From the NCBI GenBank assembly GCA_030612585.1, contig JAUWNP010000152.1, positions 1 to 10,376 of the forward strand: DNA of 10,376 nt, given 5' to 3'. Source of the DNA: Anaerolineae bacterium. GTDB taxonomy: Bacteria; Chloroflexota; Anaerolineae; B4-G1. A program made the position numbers and the translations under genes. Numbering within the stretch: position 1 is the first letter of the stretch; each line of letters opens with the position of its first letter. Below the pieces are notes generated by a model. It was given only the letters and a program-made list of their open reading frames with translations. It did no database searches and was not told where the DNA came from. Shown here in pieces: positions 1 through 5,931 of this stretch.

Positions 1-75
1 GAGGCGCTGGCAGAGATGAAGGCGGATGGGACGCTGGAGGCGTTGATAGCGGAGTGGCTGGAAGGGGGATTCTGA
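1..75 (+). CDS. Amino-acid ABC transporter substrate-binding protein, C-terminal end only
   Basis: Reading frame 1 is open from the window edge to a TGA at 73-75 and gives 24 residues ending in EWLEGGF. The segment AEMKADGTLEALIAEW has the usual C-terminus of family 3 periplasmic binding proteins (SBP_bac_3): an amphipathic helix with a K/H-A-D-G-T turn. The binding protein at 2727-3587 has a matching stretch near its own end (AEMHADGTLTNLSMQF), so this looks like a paralogue. Its substrate cannot be told from 24 residues. It is the last gene of whatever unit lies to the left; a new promoter begins 14 bases after its stop. Confidence 0.7.
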   Translation, partial: EALAEMKADGTLEALIAEWLEGGF

Positions 76-88
76 ATTGCAGGAAAAC

Positions 89-116
89 TTGACACTCAAT
101 CAGTTCGTGCTACCAT
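89..116 (+). promoter_or_regulatory. Sigma70-type promoter of the corrinoid protein / mttB unit
   Basis: A perfect -35 TTGACA (89-94) is followed after 16 bases by TACCAT (111-116), a 4/6 match to the -10 box. TGC directly upstream of the -10 makes it an extended -10 element. Transcription would start near 123, giving a leader of about 187 bases before the GTG at 310. The promoter at 2511-2539 shares the same TGCTAC-A-T core. Confidence 0.6.
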
Positions 117-152
117 GTCTTTGGTAAATCAAGCGTAAGCATTAAGGGGATA

Positions 153-277
153 GGCCAAACGTCGGTTGAGTAGCCCCAAAGGGGCGTATCGAAACCACGT
201 TTGGCCCCCCACTCGTGCGATCACTTGGTTTCGATACGGCCTGCGGTCTACTCAATCGGCGTGATCGCACTGGGGCT
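153..277. repeat. Cluster of nested and overlapping inverted repeats in the leader upstream of the corrinoid protein gene
   Basis: Several perfect inverted repeats overlap. GGCCAAACGT (153-162) pairs with ACGTTTGGCC (197-206). CGTATCGAAACCA (185-197) pairs with TGGTTTCGATACG (226-238). GTGCGATCAC (215-224) pairs with GTGATCGCAC (261-270). GTTGAGTAG (165-173) pairs 8/9 with CTACTCAAT (248-256), and GCCCC-AAA-GGGGC (173-185) is a short hairpin. The 165-173/248-256 and 185-197/226-238 pairs show two inverted copies of one unit of about 32 bp (TTTCGATACG...CTACTCAA), which resembles a dispersed palindromic repeat. Some pairings exclude each other, so the leader could also fold in alternative ways. 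No B12 box or other riboswitch core was recognised. Confidence 0.65.
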
Positions 278-309
278 GAACGCTTACAATCAAGCAATAG
301 GAGGAAATC

Positions 310-957
310 GTGGACAAAGAACTGTTTCAGGCCATGGCCCAGAGCACCATTGACGGCGAGCCCGATGTCGCAGAACGGCTGGCGCGGCAAGCCATCGAAC
401 GGGGTGTTGACCCGCTCGAGGCCATCAATCAGGGGTTCGTCGCAGGCATGAACTACGTGGGCGAGCAATTCGGCCTGGGCGAGATGTTCCTGCCCGACCT
501 GGTGCTGGCCGGCGAAGCGATGAAGGCCGCCGTGGCCGTGCTCGAACCGGAGATGGTCAAGCGCGGAACCGAACGGCAGACGTTGGGCAAAGTGGTGCTG
601 GGTACTATCGAGGGCGACATTCACGAAATCGGCAAGACGCTGGTAGGGACGATGCTTTCGGCTAGCGGGTTCCAGGTGTACGACCTGGGCGTGGACGTGC
701 CGGTCGAAACGTTCGTCGAAAAAGCACGCCAGGTCAACGCCGACATTGTGGGTTTGAGTGCGTTGCTCACCACGACCATGGCCGGGCAAAGAGACGTCAT
801 CGAGGCATTAGACGACCTGGGGCTGCGCCCCGAGGTCAAGGTGATGGTGGGGGGCGCGCCCGTCACCAGCGGCTGGGCCGACGAGATCGGAGCAGATGGC
901 TACGGCGAAGACGCCATTGGAGCAGTGGCTGTGGCGAAGAGGCTCGTTGGAGCATAA
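310..957 (+). CDS. Corrinoid (methyl-B12) protein of a methyltransferase system, MtbC/MtmC/MttC-like
   Basis: This 215-residue cytoplasmic protein carries a cobamide and shuttles a methyl group between a substrate-specific methyltransferase and a second methyltransferase. Residues 1-90 form the helical cap domain (B12-binding 2 type), with the family-typical run GEMFLPDLVLAGEAM at 57-71. Residues 93-215 form the Rossmann-like B12 domain. The signature D103-x-H105-x-x-G108 (GDIHEIGK) supplies His105 as lower cobalt ligand, GLSALLTT (148-155) and GGAP (181-184) follow, and GADGYGEDA (194-202) lies near the C-terminus. Length and domain order fit the MtbC/MtmC/MttC family. The start is GTG, chosen because AGGAGG (299-304) sits 5 bases upstream and the helical domain begins at once. 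The mttB-like gene starts 85 bases downstream, so the pair probably forms one transcript and one methyl-transfer system. The methylated substrate is not shown by this protein. Confidence 0.93.
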   Translation: MDKELFQAMAQSTIDGEPDVAERLARQAIERGVDPLEAINQGFVAGMNYVGEQFGLGEMFLPDLVLAGEAMKAAVAVLEPEMVKRGTERQTLGKVVLGTIEGDIHEIGKTLVGTMLSASGFQVYDLGVDVPVETFVEKARQVNADIVGLSALLTTTMAGQRDVIEALDDLGLRPEVKVMVGGAPVTSGWADEIGADGYGEDAIGAVAVAKRLVGA

Positions 958-962
958 GAGCA

Positions 963-1025
963 GCCGTTAGCAGTCAGCAGTGAGCAGTCAGCACTAACTG
1001 CTAGCGGCTAAGGGCTAACAGCTAA
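963..1025 (+). repeat. Heptamer-periodic array and hairpin between the corrinoid protein gene and mttB
   Basis: From 963 to 1025 the spacer divides into nine 7-base units: GCCGTTA, GCAGTCA, GCAGTGA, GCAGTCA, GCACTAA, CTGCTAG, CGGCTAA, GGGCTAA and CAGCTAA. The two halves are partly complementary: AGCCGTTAGCAGT (962-974) and ACTGCTAGCGGCT (997-1009) pair at 12 of 13 positions. This is a degenerate heptanucleotide repeat of the short tandem kind and can form a hairpin just before the ribosome binding site of the next gene. Confidence 0.6.
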
Positions 1026-1042
1026 TAGAGGAGGTATCCGTC

Positions 1043-2500
1043 ATGATTAGACCTACCCTTCAATTCCTCTCCCCGGAGACAGTGAACCGCGTCATCGAGG
1101 AGGCCATTGAACTTCTGCAAGACCCCGGCGTGCGGGTCCACTCCCAACGGGCGCTCAGCCTACTGGGAGACCACGGAGCACAGGTTGACCTGGAAGCGAA
1201 GGTGGCCCGCATCCCCGCCGACCTGGCGCACCGCGCGGTGGAGACCGCCCCCAGGTCCTTCCACCTCTACGACTTCGAGGGCCAGCCCGTGGTCCACTAC
1301 GGCGGGGACGACGTCCACTTCGACCCCGGCTCGGCGGCCATCGAGTTCCTGGACTACGGGGCGACGGCCTCCCGGGCCCCCGTCACCGCCGACTTCGTCC
1401 GCTACGTCAAACTGGCCGAGGGGCTGTCCGTGATAGATGCCGTCAGCACCGCCCTGGTCTGCTCCGACGTGGCCCAGGAGATATCCGACCTGTACCGGCT
1501 CTTCCTGGTGCTCCTCTACGCCCGCAAGCCGGTGGTCACCGGAGCCTTCGCCGTCGAGACCTGGCACGTGATGAAGGACCTCCTGGTGGCGATGGCGGGC
1601 AGCGAGGAGGCGCTGGCGGAGAAGCCCACGGCCGTCTTCGACGTCTGTCCCTCACCGCCGCTCTTGTGGTCGGAGATCACCTGCGAGAATCTAATGGACT
1701 GCGCCCAGTATCGGATCCCGGCGGAACTGGTGAGTATGCCGTTGACCGGCGCCACCAGCCCGGCGACGCTGCTGGGGGCCATCGTCCAGCACGCGGCGGA
1801 GTGCCTGAGCGGGGTGACCATCCACCAGTTGGTCAACGCCAGCGCTCCCATCGTCTGGGGCGGCTCACCCGCCGCCTTCGACATGCGCACCGGCACCACG
1901 CCGATGGGTGCCGTCGAGACGATGATGATTGACTGCGCCTACGCCCAGGTCGGGAAGGCGCTGGGCCTGCCTACCCACGCTTACCTGGGGATGTCCGACG
2001 CCAAGATCGTGGACGCCCAATGCGGCTTCGAGAGCGGCATCGGCGCGGTCCTGGGAGCGCTGGCCGGCATCAACATGATCTCCGGGCCGGGTATGCTCGA
2101 CTTCGAGAGTTGCTTCAGCCTGGAGAAACTGGTCATTGACGCCGAGATCGTGGGCATGGCCAAACGGCTCGTCGCTGGCGTCGTCGAGCGGGAGACCCCA
2201 CTGGCGGTGGACCTGATCCGGCAGGTCGGTCACGCCGGCAACTTCCTGGCCACCCCCCATACCCGGCGGTGGTTCCGCGAGGAGCTCTTCATACCCAGCG
2301 AGGTGGTGGACCGGGACTTCCGCCGCAACTGGGAGGTGAAGGGAAGCAAGGACGCGGCCCAGCGGGCGTACGAGCGGGCCGAGGCGCTGATCGCCGCCTA
2401 TCAGCCCAGGGACCTGCCCGCCGGTGTGGCCGAGGAACTTTCGGCCATCACTCTACGGGCAGCACAGGCGGTGGGGATGGACCGCCTCCCGCCGCGCTGA
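1043..2500 (+). CDS. MttB-family (trimethylamine/betaine-type) methyltransferase, non-pyrrolysine
   Basis: The 485-residue product belongs to the trimethylamine methyltransferase (MttB) family, TIM-barrel enzymes that move a methyl group from a quaternary or tertiary amine to the Co(I) form of a partner corrinoid protein. Recognised stretches are the N-terminal helix with DPGVRVHSQRALSLL (27-41), LTGATSP (234-240), FDMRT (279-283), GLP followed by SDAKIVDAQ (308-326), and LAVDLIRQVGHAGNFLATPHT (387-407, written here in part), all shared with the second copy at 3691-5133. AGAGGAGG (1027-1034) lies 8 bases before the ATG. The frame has no internal TAG, so it is not a pyrrolysine enzyme like archaeal MttB; characterised non-pyrrolysine members include the glycine betaine enzyme MtgB. 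The adjacent corrinoid gene is the likely partner. Codons are strongly GC-ending (20 of 20 in codons 76-95). The substrate is unknown; a betaine is the best guess. Confidence 0.88.
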   Translation: MIRPTLQFLSPETVNRVIEEAIELLQDPGVRVHSQRALSLLGDHGAQVDLEAKVARIPADLAHRAVETAPRSFHLYDFEGQPVVHYGGDDVHFDPGSAAIEFLDYGATASRAPVTADFVRYVKLAEGLSVIDAVSTALVCSDVAQEISDLYRLFLVLLYARKPVVTGAFAVETWHVMKDLLVAMAGSEEALAEKPTAVFDVCPSPPLLWSEITCENLMDCAQYRIPAELVSMPLTGATSPATLLGAIVQHAAECLSGVTIHQLVNASAPIVWGGSPAAFDMRTGTTPMGAVETMMIDCAYAQVGKALGLPTHAYLGMSDAKIVDAQCGFESGIGAVLGALAGINMISGPGMLDFESCFSLEKLVIDAEIVGMAKRLVAGVVERETPLAVDLIRQVGHAGNFLATPHTRRWFREELFIPSEVVDRDFRRNWEVKGSKDAAQRAYERAEALIAAYQPRDLPAGVAEELSAITLRAAQAVGMDRLPPR

Positions 2501-2510
2501 CCTCCCACAG

Positions 2511-2539
2511 TTGACTTTAGGGGTCGGATATGCTACAAT
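2511..2539 (+). promoter_or_regulatory. Strong sigma70-type promoter of the ABC transporter / second mttB unit
   Basis: TTGACT (2511-2516), 17 bases, then TACAAT (2534-2539), with TGC immediately upstream forming an extended -10. Each box matches consensus at 5 of 6 positions. It begins 11 bases after the mttB stop codon, so the downstream genes probably have their own transcription start near 2546 and a leader of about 180 bases. Confidence 0.7.
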
Positions 2540-2567
2540 TCCAATGTCAGTAGATCGCGAATTGGGC

Positions 2568-2623
2568 TCGTAGTAGCGACTTTAGTCGCACTTGTGCCAG
2601 GACGACTGAAGTCGTCACTACGA
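2568..2623. repeat. Palindromic repeat pair in the leader of the binding protein gene
   Basis: Arms 2568-2588 and 2603-2623 are complementary at 18 of 21 positions around a 14-base loop. Each arm is also a hairpin alone: GCGACT-TT-AGTCGC (2576-2589) and GACGACT-GA-AGTCGTC (2601-2616). The form (CGTAGTAGCGACTTTAGTCG) looks like a dispersed REP-type element rather than a terminator, because no T-run follows. Confidence 0.6.
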
Positions 2624-2643
2624 ACAAATTGCCAGTGTCCCGG

Positions 2644-2655
2644 AAAGGAGGTGAT
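2644..2655 (+). promoter_or_regulatory. Orphan full-length anti-SD complement, AAAGGAGGTGAT
   Basis: These 12 bases are the exact complement of the usual bacterial 16S rRNA 3' end (ATCACCTCCTTT). No ATG follows at a useful distance; only very short CTG/TTG-started frames ending at TAG (2680-2682) or TAG (2686-2688) do. The gene's own ribosome site, AGGAGGAGGA, is at 2709-2718. It could be a standby site, the start of a tiny leader peptide, or chance. Confidence 0.35.
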
Positions 2656-2726
2656 AGGAGCGAATCTGACTTGCTCTGTGTAGGATAGTCTTAACCACAA
2701 GTATCCCCAGGAGGAGGAAAGATACC

Positions 2727-3587
2727 ATGAAAGCGTCAAAAGTCATTAGTCTGTTGTTGGCAGCCGTCGTCCTGTTGGGCCTGGCTGCCGGTTGTAAGCC
2801 CAAGGAAGAAGAGCCCGAGGACCTGCTGGACCAGGTTCTGGCCGCCGATGTACTGAAGGTCTCCAGCGACGCCAACTATGCCCCGCAGAGTTACCTCGAC
2901 GAAAACGGCGAATGGACCGGGTTCGACGTCGAAGTGGCCCGCGAGGTGGCAAAGCGGCTGGGGGTCGAACTGGAGTTGATGTCCATTGACTGGGACATCA
3001 TCACCGGTGGGACCTGGAGCGCCCGCTGGGACGTGAGCATCGGCAGCATGACCGCCACCGAGGAGCGGGGCAAGGCGCTGTGGTTCACAAACCCGTACTA
3101 CTATGTCCCGGCCGGCTTTGCGGTACATGTAGACAACACCAGTTTCTCCTCAGTCGAGGACCTGGCCGGCGCCACCATCGGCTTCGGCACAGAGACGACC
3201 TACGATCGCTGGTTGCACAAGGACCTGACCATCGCCATCCCCGGCTACGACATCGTCTACGCCGACTGGGAGGCGGGCGAGATGCGACCCTACAGCACCG
3301 ACTCGGAGGCGATCCAGGACCTGGCGTTGGGCGACGGTGTCCGTCTGGACGCGGTGATGTCGGCCATCCCCACGCTGCAGGAAGCCATTGACGTCGGGCA
3401 GCCGCTCAAGTTGTTGGGCACACCTGCCTTCTACGAACCGCTGTGCTTTGCGCTGGACCAGGGTCGGGGCACCAGTGACAAGATGCTGGCCCGGTTGAAC
3501 GAGGTCTTGGCCGAGATGCACGCCGATGGCACGCTGACCAACCTCTCTATGCAATTCTATGGGGAGGACCTGACCAAGGAGCAGTAG
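2727..3587 (+). CDS. ABC transporter substrate-binding lipoprotein, polar amino acid type (SBP_bac_3)
   Basis: This 286-residue lipoprotein captures an amino-acid-like solute outside the membrane and hands it to the permease encoded at 5146-5931. Residues 1-22 are a lipoprotein signal with the lipobox LAAGC and acceptor Cys23, followed by an acidic linker (25-35). The family 3 fold is clear: LKVSSDANYAPQSY (43-56), the signature GFDVEVAREVAKRLG (65-79), then MTATEERGKALWFTNPYY (108-125), in which Arg114 is the expected ligand carboxylate-binding residue. IGFGTETTYDRWL (151-163) is the second-lobe ligand loop. AGGAGGAGGA (2709-2718) precedes the ATG by 8 bases. Trp87 is not claimed; aromatic residues seen around the presumed pocket include Trp89, Trp97 and Trp101, compatible with but not proof of a quaternary amine ligand. 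The gene ends in TAG. Its neighbour, an MttB enzyme, suggests a methylated amino compound as substrate. Confidence 0.9.
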   Translation: MKASKVISLLLAAVVLLGLAAGCKPKEEEPEDLLDQVLAADVLKVSSDANYAPQSYLDENGEWTGFDVEVAREVAKRLGVELELMSIDWDIITGGTWSARWDVSIGSMTATEERGKALWFTNPYYYVPAGFAVHVDNTSFSSVEDLAGATIGFGTETTYDRWLHKDLTIAIPGYDIVYADWEAGEMRPYSTDSEAIQDLALGDGVRLDAVMSAIPTLQEAIDVGQPLKLLGTPAFYEPLCFALDQGRGTSDKMLARLNEVLAEMHADGTLTNLSMQFYGEDLTKEQ

Positions 3588-3622
3588 GCCGCCGCGACGG
3601 CAGAGCACGCGCGATAGAATCA

Positions 3623-3661
3623 GGGACGGGCACAGGCGGCGTGCGGCCTGTGCCCGTTCCC
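3623..3661 (+). other. Strong hairpin between the binding protein gene and the second mttB gene
   Basis: GGGACGGGCACAGGC (3623-3637) pairs with GCCTGTGCCCGTTCCC (3646-3661) with one bulged base and an 8-base loop. No T-run follows (CTACATATATC), so it is a poor intrinsic terminator. A stable stem just after a binding protein gene and before the next genes of the operon is a common way to protect the upstream mRNA and give more binding protein than membrane subunits. Confidence 0.55.
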
Positions 3662-3690
3662 CTACATATATCTCGCAAAGAAGGACAAAG

Positions 3691-5133
3691 ATGGCAGGGG
3701 TAAACGTCAACGACACGTCATTCGGGAGTGTCCATTTTGCACGTCTCTCCGAGGAGCAATGTCGCAAGATGCACTGGGCTAGCCTGGAGATGCTGGAGCG
3801 TGTCGGAGTGCGCTTGTACCTTCAGGAGGCCGTTGATTTGCTCAAGAAGGCAGGAGCCGATGTGACCGACGGCAATCTGGTGCGTGTCCCGTCTGGCCTG
3901 GTGGAGAAGGCTTTCACGACTGCGCCCAGGCGAGTGGTCCTGTACGACCGCCATGGCAACATGGCTATGCCCCTGGAAGGACATCGCTGTTTCTACGGAC
4001 CCGGGTCGGATTGCCTGAACATCCTCGATCACCGCACTGGGGAACGCCGAGAGCCGATTCTGAAGGACGTTGCAGAAGGCGTGATTCTGTGCGATGCTTT
4101 GCCGAACGTAGACTTTGTGATGTCTATGATACTGCCGATGGACGTAGACAAAACCATCGCTGACCGTTATCAGATGGAGGTCATGCTCTCTAATACGACC
4201 AAGCCCATCGTCTTTGTCACCTACGAGATAGGAGGCTGCATTGACGCCGTGGAAATGGCCGAAGCGGTGGTAGGTGGCGAAGAGACATTGAGACGGAATC
4301 CATTGGTAACGTGTTACATTAACGTGGTTTCCGGGCTGTGCCACAATGAAGATGCTCTGCAAAAACTCCTTTTCCTCTCTGGCAAGGGTCTCCCGTCTCT
4401 TTACATACCCTCGTCAACCAGTGGCGCCACGAGCCCCGTAACGGCGGCGGGTGCTGTGGCCCTCGACAACGCTGGGGTGCTGGTGGGATTGGTGCTCTCT
4501 CAGTTGAAGCGGGAAGGCGCGCCTTTCGTCATGCCTGGCATGCAACCTTCGCCGCTGGATATGCGCACGCTTGTTTCAACATATTGTGAACCGGGGCGCG
4601 GGATCATCCAGGCTATGGGGCACTTCTACGGCCTGCCTATGTTCGCGTTAGGAGGGGTCTCTGAAGCCAAGGTCGTTGATCAGCAGGCGGCAGCCGAAGC
4701 GGCACTGACCCTTATGTCCGAGTCGTTGTCGGGGGGCAATATCATTCACGACCTGGGGTACCTGGAATCTGGTCTCACTTTCTCCTTCGCTCAGTTGGTC
4801 ATATGCGACGAGATTGTGGACTGGATCAAAGCCTTCTTCAAGGGCATAGAAATATCCGATGAGACTCTGGCTCTGGATTTGATCGCCCAAGTCGGCCCTG
4901 AAGGCCAGTACCTGGCTACGGATCACACGCTCAGGCACTATCGGGAACGCTGGTATCCGCATCTCTTCGAGCGGGCCACCTACAAGGCCTGGGCAAAAAA
5001 GGGTGGCAAGACTCTGGGCGAGCGAGCAGTGGAGCAGGTGGAGCAAGTTTTGAGCGAGCACAAACCGGTGCCTTTGCCCGATAATGTCAGGACGCGTCTT
5101 CGGGAGATTGTGCGGCGAGCCGAAAGCGACTAA
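3691..5133 (+). CDS. Second MttB-family methyltransferase, inside the ABC transporter operon
   Basis: The 480-residue product is a full-length MttB-family corrinoid-dependent methyltransferase, cytoplasmic, and clearly paralogous to but divergent from the one at 1043-2500. Shared landmarks are TSGATSP (243-249), LDMRT (289-293), GLP plus SEAKVVDQQ (314-332), LALDLIAQVGPEGQYLATDHT (393-413, cited only in part) and a C-terminal PLP-x-NVRTRL (461-470). There is no in-frame TAG, so no pyrrolysine. AGAAGGA (3679-3685) lies 5 bases before the ATG. The gene follows the binding protein and its hairpin, and ends 12 bases before the permease gene, so it is transcribed inside the importer operon; this links the imported solute to demethylation. 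Codon choice is less GC-ending than in the first copy (13 of 20 in codons 151-170), hinting at a different history. It has no corrinoid gene beside it and may share the product of 310-957. Confidence 0.88.
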   Translation: MAGVNVNDTSFGSVHFARLSEEQCRKMHWASLEMLERVGVRLYLQEAVDLLKKAGADVTDGNLVRVPSGLVEKAFTTAPRRVVLYDRHGNMAMPLEGHRCFYGPGSDCLNILDHRTGERREPILKDVAEGVILCDALPNVDFVMSMILPMDVDKTIADRYQMEVMLSNTTKPIVFVTYEIGGCIDAVEMAEAVVGGEETLRRNPLVTCYINVVSGLCHNEDALQKLLFLSGKGLPSLYIPSSTSGATSPVTAAGAVALDNAGVLVGLVLSQLKREGAPFVMPGMQPSPLDMRTLVSTYCEPGRGIIQAMGHFYGLPMFALGGVSEAKVVDQQAAAEAALTLMSESLSGGNIIHDLGYLESGLTFSFAQLVICDEIVDWIKAFFKGIEISDETLALDLIAQVGPEGQYLATDHTLRHYRERWYPHLFERATYKAWAKKGGKTLGERAVEQVEQVLSEHKPVPLPDNVRTRLREIVRRAESD

Positions 5134-5145
5134 GGGATTATCGCT

Positions 5146-5931
5146 ATGAATCGTGAGTATGTCATCAAACTGGGCCTGGTTTGGGTTGCCATCTTTATCG
5201 CCCTGGCGGGCACCTTTTTGCTGCTCAAGTTCGACCTGGCGTTTATGGCCCACTGGGTGGGTTTCTTGTTCGAGGGCATTGGCTACACAATCCTCGTCTC
5301 GGCCCTTTCCATCTTTTTTGCTGTCATCCTGGCACTCATCAGCGCGTTGGCACGGCTGTCCGGGAACCCCATCGCCAACGGCATCTCTACCTTTTACGTC
5401 TCCTTCGTCCGGGGCACCCCGCTCCTGGTGCAGGTCTACGTGATTTACCTGGGCCTGCCCCAGGTGGGCCAAAGCCTGGAGGCGCTGGGGGCATCTGGCT
5501 GGCTGGCCAACCTGTTCGTGTTACCCGCCATCCCATCTGGCGTCCTGGCCCTCTCGATCAACTATGGGGCCTACATGAGCGAGACCTTTCGCGCTGGCAT
5601 CCAGTCCATTCACCCAGGGCAGCGGGAGGCGGCGCTGTCGTTGGGGATGACGCCGGCCCAGTGTATGCGCCGCATCATCCTGCCCCAGGCGCTGCGTATC
5701 GTCATCCCACCGGTGGGCAACGACTTTATCGCCATGCTCAAGGATTCGTCGCTGGTTTCGCTGATGGGAGTGATGGAGTTAAGTTGGCGTGCCACCAAAG
5801 TCGGGCGACGTTACTTCCGCTCCCTGGAACTGCTGAGCATAGCCGCCATGTTCTACTGGATCATAACCATGATTCTGCAGGCCGTCCAGGGACGTATTGA
5901 AGAGCGCCTGGGGCGCGGGAGGAAACGGTGA
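5146..5931 (+). CDS. Amino-acid ABC transporter permease, HisM/GlnP family
   Basis: This 261-residue inner-membrane protein would form the channel of a polar amino acid (HisMQ/GlnP-type) importer. Hydrophobic segments lie at about 8-27, 41-68, 86-103, 121-145, 183-209 and 229-246. The family N-terminal block GYTILVSALSIFFAVILAL (46-64) and SFVRGTPLLVQVY (86-98) match the three-helix HEQRo-type permease start. The cytoplasmic EAA loop that docks on the ATPase is EAALSLGMTPAQCMRRIILP (161-180). A single permease gene implies a homodimer. AAGGGA (5132-5137) sits 8 bases before the ATG and overlaps the stop of the upstream mttB-like gene. The ATPase start overlaps this gene's stop (TGATG), the mark of translational coupling. 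An extra hydrophobic segment at 8-27 before the core is somewhat longer than the minimal family form. Confidence 0.92.
   Translation: MNREYVIKLGLVWVAIFIALAGTFLLLKFDLAFMAHWVGFLFEGIGYTILVSALSIFFAVILALISALARLSGNPIANGISTFYVSFVRGTPLLVQVYVIYLGLPQVGQSLEALGASGWLANLFVLPAIPSGVLALSINYGAYMSETFRAGIQSIHPGQREAALSLGMTPAQCMRRIILPQALRIVIPPVGNDFIAMLKDSSLVSLMGVMELSWRATKVGRRYFRSLELLSIAAMFYWIITMILQAVQGRIEERLGRGRKR

Noticed and set aside
123..309. Cobalamin riboswitch in the leader of the corrinoid protein gene
   Set aside because: Expected for a B12-dependent gene, but no B12 box or recognisable core was found; the structure is explained by paired palindromic repeats.
142..789. Long - strand open frame opposite the corrinoid protein gene
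   Set aside because: It is a His-rich mirror frame of a clear B12-protein gene, has no recognisable domain, and starts inside a repeat-rich leader.
958..2726. CRISPR array from the regularly repeated spacer motifs
   Set aside because: The repeats are 7-base units without unique spacers, and the 2568-2623 element is a single palindrome pair; no cas genes are present.
4648..5472. 274-residue - strand open frame spanning the second mttB and the permease
   Set aside because: Composition (Asp/Gln/His-rich, no domain) is that of an antisense shadow; both + strand genes are certain.
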